A stretch of 64,000 nt of DNA from Coffea arabica. Lineage: Eukaryota > Streptophyta > Magnoliopsida > Gentianales > Rubiaceae. The position numbers and the translations under genes are program-made. This document shows, in pieces, positions 1-10,145 of this stretch. The notes under the pieces are model-generated. The model was not told where the DNA came from. It saw only the letters and a list, made by a program, of their open reading frames with translations, and ran no database searches. The stretch spans positions 25,004,983 through 25,068,982 of the forward strand of contig NC_092319.1 of assembly GCF_036785885.1 (NCBI RefSeq), read 5' to 3'. The stretch's first letter is position 1. Each line of letters opens with the position of its first letter.

Positions 1-2446
1 TCAAAAGAATAAAGAGTTTTTGAAAAACTCTATTTCTTTGAAATTGGAAAATTTTTCAGTTTTACGATAAATCTTTGAAAAATCGTAACTCGCTCGATAT
101 AAGTCGAGAATTGGAAAACTTTATACCGTTGGAATCCTCTGAGAGAGTACTATAAGTTCCTAGAAGACACTTTTCCATGAATCGAGGCGGAAAGTGATCA
201 AAAATGGGTTTGAAGACGCAGCTTCAGTTTACAAGGCAGATTTGAGTTGGATTTCGGCCAACTTTGAAAATTCGGCACGATTCGCACGTTGCAAACCGGC
301 CTCTGAAATTTTCAGCTCAATTAGTGTTGCAAGTGAAGTGTATGACAAAACAAGCGGATCAAGAATCGGAGTTTCGAGCACCGAGATACGGTAGCCCGAA
401 GTTGAGCAAATTCAAGACTGGATGAGAATTTTCCAGATTTGAACCTCTAACTTTAGTAATTCAATTGGGTATCGAAACGAACTTGAATCGGCACCAAAAT
501 TGGCAGTATTTCAATACTATATGGAAAGTATCCCTATATCGAATTTCGGGGAAAAATACCTTCGGCAAGGTAGTTAATTAGCCAACCAAAGTTCAAGAAA
601 AATCCTAAGGCAATCTGCCTTTGACTTTCATTTTCCAAATTTCCAATCGTTTAACCAAGAAAGTTATCCAACCATGGTTCATTTGTAAAATAAGGGTCTA
701 AGATACACCCATAATATCTTTGGTAAGTGTTTAATATCAAAAACATCAACTAACAAGTTCACTCCAAGATTTGGTTCCAAACCAGTCCAAACATTAGGGT
801 TTTCCAAAACAGAGCAGTCCACTTGTTTCAGTCACAACTCAGTCAATATAGCTCGGAATCGAGCGTGGCTTACGCCGTTGGAAAATACATTCATAGAGTT
901 AAAATATCACAGAAGAAATCATTCCCAAATTCGGCACCCATCTGGTTCAAATTCGGGCATCAAGTTGCTGCCTGAACACTTCATTCCAGATGAACAGAGT
1001 GACAGGACAGCGAACTTAAAACATTTGGTTCGACTTGGTCACAAGGAATCAGAACGTGCATTATATACCAAATTAAAGCTAGGAATGTCTAGTTTCAAAC
1101 GCCACCGACGGCACATGATTTCGACATCCGAGGACAGAGTTATAGCCAAAATACTACTGCTGGTCAGAGGCATACGCGAGACAGTTTCCAGATTTGCTGG
1201 TTTCGAACAAAAATTCATTTGCTCCATCAAACCCCAATATTTTCCAATGAAGTTTTTTCACACATCAAATACATCCTATAAACATCCAATCCAAGCCATT
1301 AAACCATTAAAATTTGGCCTGGAAATGGCCGAACATAGCAGGGGCAAAATCGGAAGTTTTAGCCTCTTACACCCAAAGGAGTTTCCACTAATTACCCATC
1401 ACTAATGCATCATTATAATCACTAAACCAACAATATAATCACCATCAATCATCACATCAGCAACAACAACCCAAGTGTGGGAATTCCAAGAGCCCACAAT
1501 CACATTTTTACACCATAATCAAGTAACTAAGTGCATGCATGAGCTTAATCTTGCTATATAACCTCCAAAAGACAAGAATTCATGGGTTGATCATTACCTC
1601 TTCCTTGGGTGTGCAAGACCAGAAAATTTCGGCCCTCTTGAAGCTCCAAGAAACCGTGAAGATGCAGCCTTTTGTTAGCTAAAACCAACCTCCAAGAGAT
1701 TTGCTAAGTGGTCTCCAAGTTTGGTGTGATTTGGAGGTGATTTGGGGTGGTTTTGAGTGAGGTTAGTGTGCAGAATTTTTGTTGCAAATGAGTTAGAGAG
1801 AAGGGAGAGCTTGGCCGGCTGTGAGGAGAGAGAAGAGAGAGTGTGTTTGATCTAAGTTAGCTTCTCCAAGAAGATTAAATGTGTGGTGAAAAATTGCTCC
1901 AAAGTCAACTCTTGTAAGGCTCGTTTGGCACGTTTTTAGGCTCGATTTTCTCGCGCGTTTGGTTCACTAGTGCACTAAACCTCTAATGCACTCATGTTAA
2001 TATAAACATTATTCACTCTTAATTGTCCCGAAATAAGGGTCTAAAGTCCTTCAATTGAAGTCGCGCGTGTGAAAACGCGTACCGTCAAATTTTACCGCTA
2101 TACGCAGAACTTTCGAAAAATTCCTATAACGATTGCACTACTAACTATCACTTGAGTATTTATTCATAAGATTACCTATTTTAGGACCATAGTACAAGCC
2201 CCCAATATTCCAAGCTTATTGTGCTACTACGCGGATAAAATCTCCGAGCACTATTCACTATTTTTACGAAACGCGCTCTAGGAAATTAATTTTCGAAACG
2301 AATCATTTTAAAAATATAACGAAGTTATATTATCATGCGTTTAGGTCTCATAAGACTAGAAAATATTCCTTGGAAATAAAATCCAATTAAATAATTTATT
2401 AAGCCATAAATTAGGCATAAAATAATAGTTTTTACGAGTCCTCACA
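1..2446 (-). mobile_element. Left-truncated 3.7-kb-class LTR (copy B'), sister of 59953-63650
   Basis: The sequence aligns almost base for base with 61208-63650, and both copies end in the same CCTCACA. Position 1 therefore falls inside the LTR and its other end lies outside the window. Read on the minus strand the LTR starts TGTGAGGACTC. Beyond 2446 the sequence changes to the tail of another LTR (2447-3191), so this copy looks nested in that one. The open frame at 878-1405 is not treated as a gene because the matching frame in the sister copy stops early. No TSD can be checked here. Confidence 0.7.
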
Positions 2447-3191
2447 CACTCCAATCCACCAAATCTTCCGTAAAATCACGTATATAACCACTATAAGGCA
2501 CCAATTGGCCAAAATTACTAACAAAAGATAAGTTCCAAGCAAGATACCTTTGTTCTTCAAGAAAGGTTGTAGCTTGTGAGGTTTTCTTCCAAAACAACAC
2601 CACTAAGTTCTTCAAACACTCCTAGGAAGATGATTTTACGGACTAATTTGGGAATTAATCGGTTAGTTTTCAAGATTTGGCAAGAATTTGTAGATGAAAG
2701 GTTGAAGAATTTTTCTCCTTTGCTCCCAAGAAGTTTCGGCCAAGACAAGGCTGAAATGAAGAGCTCTTGGTCAAAATTACACTTTAAGTAAAGTAAGGTA
2801 AGTTTGGTCAAAAGTTAGGCAAGCTTGGTCCAACCAAAATTGGACACTTGGCACTTTATTTTCACTTAGAGTTATCCTCTTATCCCTCCAAGGTTAATTC
2901 ATCTAGGTAACCTCTAATCATCTCCTAACACCTAGTAATAAAATCCCTTTATGCAAAATTTAACCGAATCGGCAGAATTTCTCTCACTAAATGCACTAGC
3001 GGGTCCCACGTCCAAAATACGTTCCAAATTTCTCACGAACTACCTTATACTAGAAAAATGATTTAAAAACTATATTTACTGATAAAATGTTGATAAAAGT
3101 AATATAATAAAGAAAATACAAGAAAACGGTGCACAGGAATAAAATAATAAATAAATAAATTTTTTTTTTTTTTTGTTTCTGGGTTCTCACA
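2447..3191 (-). mobile_element. Tail of a Tekay-like LTR (A') inserted in the Tat antisense ORF
   Basis: The stretch ends GGTTCTCACA at 3191, so on the minus strand the LTR starts TGTGAGAACCC, as the Tekay LTR ending at 27392 does. It carries the block CACTAGCGGGTCCCACGTCC (about 2993-3012) that is conserved near the same end of the LTRs at 10146-13083 and 30595-33320. The remainder is displaced leftward by copy B' and runs off the window. Flanking bases 3192-3196 (AGAAG) would be one TSD; its partner is outside the window. Confidence 0.6.
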
Positions 3192-3586
3192 AGAAGGCCG
3201 GCGTGGCCAAGCTGAGGGAGGACCACGCCATCGAGCTCTCCGGCACCGTCGGCCGAGAGCGGAAGAAGGCTGTTCGGGAGTTCATCTCCTCCCAACAGTT
3301 TGCTGAGGACGTCGCTCTCCTCAACCAGCCCATCCTTCAGGTCGGCTTCACGCGAGCCCTGGACCGGGTCATGGAGTTCGGCCTGCCTGGCTTCGACTTG
3401 GCCGCGTTCAAGGAGTACAACCCTAAGGCCGAGAAGAAGATAGACTGGCTCTTTGACAGGTATTGTAAGGGACATGCCCTGAAGGAGCTGGCGAGCAGGT
3501 CTGATGTGGGGGCTGACCTAGTGGAGGTTCCCCTGGAGGAGGACAAGGCTCCTGGCAGAGTTTCGGGAAAGGAGCCGGTGGCCTAG
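3192..3586 (+). pseudogene. Antisense ORF of the Tat element, N-terminally truncated
   Basis: An open plus-strand frame of about 130 codons ends at the TAG at 3584-3586. It runs opposite to the gag-pol genes of the surrounding Tat element. It is GC-rich with codon-like third positions, begins abruptly where the LTR ends at 3191, and has no start codon of its own. The product is hydrophilic and charged, with a stretch KAEKKIDWLFDRYCKGHA near the middle. Tat-lineage elements such as Retand, RIRE2 and Grande are known to carry an antisense ORF in this position with an ill-defined, gag-like or transposase-annotated product. The function here is unknown. The opposite-strand frame at 3050-3475 is a shadow. 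Confidence 0.55.
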
Positions 3587-3817
3587 GGCAGCGACCACTC
3601 CAGAAACCCTTTCCATTTTCTTATAAGGATGTGACCATGCTCCAGTTGAAAATACTCTTGAAAGTCCATCCGAAATGGATGGGTCCCCTGCCCCAGGGCC
3701 TCCACAGCTATCTTCCTGAATAGCCTTCACCATACGCCTCTCAACATGTTTAAGGTGTACCTTCAGCCCCTGCTCCAAGCAGGTTACCAGCGAGCTGTCT
3801 TTCTTTTATAGCTCGGT

Positions 3818-3934
3818 AGTCTTTGTAATAGATAGGCTTTGAATGCATATATAAAACTCGAAGGAAACTACTGACTTGGAGGCTTTGTAATAGATAGGGT
3901 TTGAATGCATATATAAAACTCGAAGGAAACTACC
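3818..3934. repeat. Direct duplication of about 62 bp with a TATA-like core
   Basis: Two near-identical copies of a block starting CTTTGTAATAGATAGG and ending CTCGAAGGAAACTAC lie head to tail about 62 bp apart (3822-3871 and 3884-3933). Each contains ATGCATATATAAAACTCG. They lie in the non-coding spacer between the antisense ORF and the integrase end of the Tat element. A promoter role is possible but nothing else supports it. Confidence 0.6.
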
Positions 3935-3969
3935 TTGCAATTCTCGCTTGTGCCAAACTCTAGCGACCA

Positions 3970-4480
3970 AAGCCATGTGCTGACCTCCTGAGCCGAGCAC
4001 CAAATATATCCCCTTTTTAATCTAACAACTAAATTGTCAAAGGCAATCAGACTATCAAAATCATGTGCCGACCTCCCGGGTCGAGCACCAAATAGACCTA
4101 TCAAGGCGACGTGCCAGCCTCTTGGGGCTGAGCATCAAACTTTAAGGATATTCCTGCCGACCTCCCGGGTCGGACGTCTGACTTTGAAGGCGTTCATGCC
4201 GACCTCCTGGGTCAAGCGTCGAACTCCCGAATTCTAACAAACCCAAAATAGTTCATGCCGCGCCGACCTCTTGGGGCCGAGCGTCGAGCTTGCAGATTTC
4301 AAAGCCTCAAGCCGTGCCGGCCTCTTGGGGTCGAGCATCCATTCGTGCCGACCTCGCGGGGTCGAGCACCGTCAAACTTCCAGACTTTGAAGCTTTAAGC
4401 CGCGCGACTTTTTGGGATCGAGCATCCAGTCTAAACTTTGAAGCCGTGCCAACCTCTTGGGGCCGAGCGTCAGGCTTTCA
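3970..4480. repeat. Degenerate tandem repeat array in the Tat 3' spacer
   Basis: About ten copies of a 25-30 bp core resembling GCCGACCTCCCGGGTCGAGC recur every 35-65 bp, for example near 4068, 4157, 4198, 4262 and 4348, separated by short AAACTTTGAAG-like spacers. Within each core the two halves (GACCTC and GGGTCGAG) are partly complementary, so each could fold. The array sits between the integrase stop (4673) and the antisense ORF, where Tat elements usually carry tandem repeats. Confidence 0.75.
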
Positions 4481-4672
4481 AGGCACTCTGTCCATTACCC
4501 CAGCCCCCCACTAGGACACTTAGCATTGTCTGAGTGTGCTAGTGTAGGATTTAAACTAAAAAATAAACGGCATTGATAACGAAGAACTTAAAACTTGAAA
4601 ATCGAACATTTATTTAATGATGAACTTGTATGTGGGTTCCGAAGAACAGACAGTAAGACATCCTGGCCTAGT

Positions 4673-5099
4673 CTATCCTACGAACAATCGCAGATTCGAG
4701 AAGTGCCAAGTGCGGGGTACCTCTGATCCATCCATTTTTGCGAGCTTGCAGTAACCAGCCCGGCTCGCTTCCAGGACCTTGTACGGTCCCTCCCAATTGG
4801 GGTCGAGCTTGTTGGAGTTATGAGCTCTGCTGACCGAGTTCTTTCTTAGGACAAGGTCTCTCGACTGGTACTGTATGGTCCTCACGTTGGCGTTATGATA
4901 GCGGGCGAGCTGGCTTTTATACTTAGCCATCCGTATCGCCGCTTCCTCACGTTTGGCCTCCAGCATGTCCAAGCTACACCTCAGCTCTTCCTCGTTGGAT
5001 GACGCAACGAAGTTCTGTGTCCGAGGCGAGGGGAGACCGATCTCCGCGGGTACCACCGCCTCTACCCCGTAAGTCAGAGAGAACGGGGTCTCGTGGGTG
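4673..5099 (-). pseudogene. Tat integrase, C-terminal part
   Basis: The minus-strand frame reads from the insertion point at 5099 to a stop at 4673-4675. It shows the Tat/Gypsy integrase tail: a VPAEIGLPS block, a charged helix EEAAIRMAKYKSQLARYHN, the RDLVLRK motif and the closing NWEGPYKVLEA and PRTWHFSNLRLF segments of the GPY/F-like module. The catalytic core lies on the other side of the solo LTR (8125-8532). This piece has no internal stop. It is non-functional because the element is split. Confidence 0.85.
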
Positions 5100-8000
5100 T
5101 GTAAGAGCCTGTAATTTTGCTTTAAAGTACTCGATTTTATTTTTTCTTATAATTGCCCGTTTTTCCACATTTTATTGATTTGAGAAATTGGGAAAATAAT
5201 TTTTATGAGTAAATATAGTTTTTGGATGATTTTTCTAGTATCGGATAGTTTTTGAGAAATTAAGAGCATATACCAGACGTGGGACCCACTAGTGCGAAAA
5301 ATTCGGAAAAATTCGGTCAACTAGGTTAAGTTTTGGATACTGGACTTAATTTATCGGGTGTTAAGAGATAAGTAGAGGATGCTAAGTGGATTGGTATAAG
5401 AGAGACAAAAGTTAGGCAAGCATTAAATAAGTGACAAGTGTCAACATTTGATTGGAGTGACTTGTAAGACTACTATTCCTTTTCTTACCATTGACCAAAT
5501 AAATCACAAAATTAACTAAAATTCACCATTTTTCTCTCCTCTTTGGCCGACTCTCTCTCTCCAAAAGAAAGAAAGAAACTCTTCAAGGTTTGCTTCCATT
5601 TAGCTCAAATCCATCCAACCAACCATTGAAACTTGCAATTTCTCCATAAAACCTCTTCAATTAGTGTTAGTGAGTTGATTTGTGAAGCTATTTGGAAAGC
5701 TAAGAGGACCTATTGCTCTCTCTCTCTCTTGTTTCTAAGGTGAGTTGTGAAGAACCACTCGCCTCCCTTAATTGATGCTTAAATCATGATTAGTGGTAGT
5801 ATGAGATGCAAGTTTATGGATTATTTCTTGATTTGTGGTTAAAGTGATGAAGTTTTATTATTTTTGGAGATTTTCTGTTTTAATATGAACATGATTGTGT
5901 GGCTATCTATGATAATTGGAAATGGTATATAATGATTCTAGAAGGTGGAAAAAGTGGATAATTGCAACCAATTTCTGGTTTGGAAGAAAATTGAAAAAAT
6001 CAGGGTTCTAATGGTTACATTCTGCCTGAATTTATAGCTCCTAGTTAGAGGCCGAATTGGCCTTGGATTAAAACATGAACATTGTAGGGAATGACATTTT
6101 AGAGGTGCCTACAAAATTTCAGGTCAATCAGAATAGCGTAGAATGAGAAAAGTTGAAATTACCCTTGCTGTCCTGGTTTTACCCGAATGCTAGAATTGCG
6201 CCTGTAATTGGTTGTTTTGGCTGGAATTGCTTCCGAATTGGTTGTTGAGGTCTTCTGATGAAATGTATCCCTGTTTCTTAGCTTTCAGCTGGTTTTGGAA
6301 TTTCTGGATTTGGACTTGGATAGCCTGATTTATGATGTTTCCACTAGAATGCGTTCTGTGAATCTGTTTTTGTGATTCTGGTATGGTATCTTGCATTTTT
6401 GACCTGGTTACACTCGAAACTGGGTTGAGTGACCTTCTGTAATATTGTAGCCCTATCTTTTAGCTTCGAAACAGTGGGTCTTGCACCTTCATCCGATAAT
6501 CGTAGTACCTTGGGTGCCATTACCGCAAAATGAGGTCAAAAACTGTTTTTTTTTTTAGGGTTAAAGCTAAATCATTTCAGGATTTTTTTTCTGGTTTCCT
6601 CTATTGCTTGTGTATACTTAGGGAACCCTGTTTTGGTAGAATGTAGAATTGTTTATGACTTGTAATCGAGTCTTATTGTGTTTATTTGAATAGTTTAGGG
6701 CTTGGCTTTCATATCCGGTCATTTCCTAGTTAAATTTTGTACTTGAATGACTTTAAGCCTAGTGAACGGCTTTTGGAAATGAGCCTATTTTGTGTGAGAT
6801 GTTGGGACTGATTTGAGGAAATAATGAAGCCATTAATGGTTGGAAAATAGGTAAACACAAGGGATTTGCTGCTGAAATTTTTACTTGAAGGTTAGTTTTG
6901 GTCCAAGTGTTTTTTTGCCGCAAAATTTTATAACCCTTTTCAGTTTAGTTTTACGTTTGGTCTATGAAACCCTAGATATGTCCGACCATCAGTCCAAATG
7001 CCCGTTTCTCTTTAAAGTCATTTTTATGCGTTTTACTCATCATTTATTTGGTTTCTTCGATTTCACCTAATTGGTTGTGCTATATTCTTTCTCGTTCAAT
7101 CTTAGGTTTTCTCGATGATTAAGGATTCTATTCAGAAGGATATTTTACACGTTATTTTGCATAGTTAGGTGAGTGTTCCTTGTTTGCTATATTTTACTTG
7201 ATTTTATGACTTGTATTCTTGTTCGATAACGTGTTAAGTGCTTTCAAGGATTTCCGAAACGAGTTTCTAGGTGAGCGTGTACTTTATCGCGCTCGACCTA
7301 AATGAAACGTGAAATTTTCAAGGATTTAATGATTGATACATTAGTTGCGCATGATGTAAGCCTTTTGGGCTGAACTGGCCATTGCCCCTTGTTACCGGTC
7401 GTCTCGAGCCAGAAGCCGACTCGATCGGGCGATTAGGGACCTGGGTGAATGTTCCGGTATACTCGAGTATTACCTTGTAGGTTGGTGGAGCCTGGCCAAA
7501 AGCCAGGGACGGGGTGAATGAAATGAACAAACGAAAGAATGAACGGGGGTTTTACTTACAAAAATGAAATCTTCAAAAGAATGAAGGAATAAGGGGGAAA
7601 TGTCAGGAGAACGAACGAACGAACGAACATATGGCTCCCTGCGAGCCCGTATCCTTTTCATGAATGTGCTTATCGCTTTATTTGTACTTGTATCTTGAAT
7701 TATGGGTTATATGTAATAAATGCAATGAACTTCTTGTTTGTCTATGTGTTCGGAACCTCACTGAGCTTTTAACTCATCCCTTTAATTTTGTTTTCCTTAG
7801 CAGGGGAAGGCGATCAAGGTCGAGAGCCCGTATAGACTAGCAGGGTCTAGCTCTTGGTTTTCTTTTGTAATGGTTCTCGTCCTAGTGCTTGGCACGGGCG
7901 GGTTGTATGGTGAATTACGAACCTCTGTATATTCGACAGTTGTACTTCTTTTTGAGATAGTAATGTATATAAGTTTTGTTTTAAGTTGGACCGTTATTAT

Positions 8001-8119
8001 GATATTCTTATGGTTTTTCGATGATTGCTTGGAGTGATCGACTGAGTTCCGGCGAGAGCTGGGCAGGCGGTCCGCCGAACCCTCTGGGGTACGCCTTAGG
8101 GGGAGGTGGGGCTGTCACA
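5100..8119 (+). mobile_element. Solo LTR, Tekay-related family, with perfect TSD
   Basis: The LTR starts TGTAAGAGCC and ends GGGGCTGTCACA. It is flanked by the perfect 5-bp target duplication GGGTG (5095-5099 and 8120-8124), so the ends are certain. It lies inside the Tat integrase gene, whose frame continues on both sides. The last 70 bases, GAACCCTCTGGGGTACGCCTTAGGGGGAGGTGGGGC included, are the reverse complement of the start of the LTRs at 10146, 30595 and 57631, so this copy points the other way. No internal region is left, as expected after LTR-LTR recombination. The small ORFs inside have no recognisable product. Confidence 0.92.
7610..7629. repeat. (GAAC)n microsatellite
   Basis: A short run of GAAC units inside the solo LTR at 5100-8119. 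Confidence 0.7.
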
Positions 8120-8124
8120 GGGTG

Positions 8125-8532
8125 GCCGTCCTGGGCGTAGTGCGGTAAGCCCAGAGGACACTAGGGAGTTCATCTAGCCAATTAGATTGGGCCAGTTCCA
8201 ACCTAGTTTTTAGTCCTTGGAGAATGGTTCAGTTAGCATTTTCCACCTGGCCGTTGGCCTGGGGGTGACCGACCGATGTGAAGTGCTGGTTGATCCCGAG
8301 CTTGGCCACCAGCTCTTGAAGGGGTTTTCAGCGAACTGACGCCTGTTGTCGGATATTAAGACATGCGGAATCCCGAAGCGGCAGACTATGTTCCTCCAGA
8401 AAAATTTTTGAATTGCCCTCCCAGAGATAGTGGCCAGAGGCTCCGCTTCCATAGATTTCGTGAAGTAGTCGATGGCTACCACGAGATGCTCGTATCTCCC
8501 CGGGGCTCGAGGGAAAGGACTTAGGAGGTCTA
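8125..8532 (-). pseudogene. Tat integrase catalytic core, frameshifted
   Basis: On the minus strand the frame contains the integrase core start MVAIDYFTK (first catalytic Asp in AIDYF) and the second Asp segment CRFGIPHVLISDN. The frame then slips near 8300-8330: downstream residues make sense only in another frame, where the motif containing the catalytic Glu and the segment [10 protein letters not shown] near 8140 are found. Two adjacent TAG codons at about 8533-8538 separate it from the zinc-binding part. It connects across the solo LTR to 4673-5099. A decayed fragment, not a gene. Confidence 0.8.
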
Positions 8533-8539
8533 TCCCCTA

Positions 8540-8790
8540 CTAGGCGAAGGGCCAGGGGCTATGGATGGGGACCATTTCCCGGGCTGGTTGGTGGCGCAGT
8601 GGGGCGTGCATCTGGCAAACTCGGCATTTCTGAACCAGGGCTGCGGCATCTTGGAATACCGAGGGCCAATAGTAGCCCAGGAGAAGGCATTTTTTTGCCA
8701 GTACTCGGGATCCCACATGGGCCGCACATAAGCTCTCGTGAACTTCACGAAGGATGTAGTCGCCCTCCTCTGGAGTCACGCACTTTAGCC
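8540..8790 (-). pseudogene. Tat integrase N-terminal zinc-binding domain
   Basis: The minus-strand frame shows an HHCC zinc finger: ILREVHESLCAAHVG supplies two His and CRVCQMHAP supplies two Cys. It opens with VTPEEGDYILREVH, a usual Tat integrase opening. It is joined to the upstream RNase H part only through a frameshift near 8786-8792, apparently one base lost in a run of C. It ends at two consecutive TAG stops just after the SPWPFA segment, where family members have Gln and Trp; both can arise by C-to-T or G-to-A change. Confidence 0.85.
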
Positions 8791-9224
8791 GGGGAACAGA
8801 TACGACCTCCTGTAGAGGGTTCTCCCGGCGTAGGCGTACTTAGCGGCTCTGAACTGAAGTCGGCGGGCCTCGGTCCTGTCCCCTGGCAGGGCACCCGAGC
8901 TGAAGAAGTCGATGAGGGGAGTCATCCAGGTGGCCGGGCTATCTATAGCCAAGACCTGAACTTGGTCGATACTTTTTTGTTTGACCAACTCTACCAAGAC
9001 TTCCTTGTTCAGGTGCGCAAACGAGGAGGACGCCAGTTTCGACAGGGCGTCCGCACGCTTGTTTTGTGATCTCAGCACCCGCTCGATTTCAAAAGTGTCG
9101 AACAGGGCGATTGCCTCCTGTACCTTGGCCAGGTATTTCTTCATGACATCCTCCTTGGCTTCGTATTCCCCGCGAACTTGGTTGACGACGAGCTGAGAGT
9201 CGCTCCGAACTTTGATCGCGGTTA
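8785..9224 (-). pseudogene. Tat second RNase H (aRNH), C-terminal half and linker
   Basis: The minus-strand frame contains IKVRSDSQLVVNQV (third acidic catalytic residue) and LRSQNKRADALSKLA (last Asp) of the archaeal-type RNase H acquired by the Tat lineage. About 60 residues of linker to the integrase follow. The N-terminal half lies in a different frame (9231-10145), so one base is missing near 9224. The end of this frame is a premature stop at 8785-8787 caused by another frameshift. Confidence 0.8.
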
Positions 9225-9230
9225 TACCAT

Positions 9231-10145
9231 CTAGTGGGCTATCCCCAATCCTGTCAATAGAGCCTCATACTCAGCCTCGTTATTGGATGCCGGGAAGTCA
9301 AATCTGAGCGCGTAGGTCAGCTCTTCCCCAGTAGGCGAGGTGAGCAGCAGACCAGCTCCACTTCCTTCCTTACTCGAGGCCCCGTCTATGAATAGCACCC
9401 ATGGCTCCTCCGGCCGTATGTCCTCGCGCAAATGGCTTGGCTCGGTCAGGGTCAAGCTAGCCCCCTCAGCAAGAAAGTCTGCCAAGGCCTGAGCCTTGAC
9501 AGCGGTGCGAGGCTGATAGCCGATGTCGTGCTCGGCCAGCTCGACGGCCCACTTGGTCATCCTGCCCGAGACCTCGGGCTTTGTAAGTATCTGCCGTAGG
9601 GGCTGATCCATTATGACGACGATGCTATGGGCCTGGAAGTAAGGTCGGAGTTTACGGGCCGCGTGCACCAAGGCAAGGACCAGTTTCTCCGCCGGCTTGT
9701 ACCGCGTTTCCGGCCCCTGCAAAGCTCGGCTGACGTAGTATATTGGCCTCTGAGCCCTCCTGTCCTCCCACACCAAAATCGCGCTGACGGCCTCGTTGCA
9801 GGCAGACAAGTATAGGAACAGGGTTTCTCCCTGCTCCGGGGCGATCAAGGTAGGCAGCTCGGCCAGATATGCTTTCAGGTCAGCAAAGGCTTTCTGGCAT
9901 TCTTCAGTCCATTGAAAGTCCTTGGGAGCTTTCAGGATTCGAAAGAAAGGCCGCCCCCTGACCGCGGAACGCGAGAGGAACCTGCTCAGGGTAGCCATCC
10001 TCCCCGTGAGCCGCTGGACCTCCTTTACGTTTCTCGGAGGGGCCATGTCCATGATAGCCTGGAGCTTATCCGGGTTGGCCCGAATCCCTTCTCGGGACAC
10101 CAAGAATCCCAGGAACCTTCCCGACCTGACCCCGAAGGTGCATTT
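9231..10145 (-). pseudogene. Tat reverse transcriptase C-terminus, RNase H and aRNH N-terminus
   Basis: The minus-strand frame runs from the solo-LTR insertion point (10145). It shows in order the RT thumb/connection (GIRANPDKLQAIMDMAPPRN), the native RNase H and the start of the second RNase H. In the native RNase H the usual catalytic Asp is replaced in LFLYLSACNEAVSAIL, as expected for the inactive Tat copy. The second RNase H has LFIDGASSKEGSGAG with the first Asp and NNEAEYEAL with the Glu. The frame ends at a TAG (9231-9233) next to a one-base deletion; the rest of the domain continues in another frame below 9224. Confidence 0.88.

Noticed and set aside
878..1405. 175-codon open frame in the left LTR
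   Set aside because: The sister LTR has the same region with an early stop at 62414, the frame has no recognised domain, and it runs against the LTR's inferred direction.
8599..9069. 156-codon plus-strand ORF
   Set aside because: Shadow of the minus-strand integrase and RNase H region of the Tat element.
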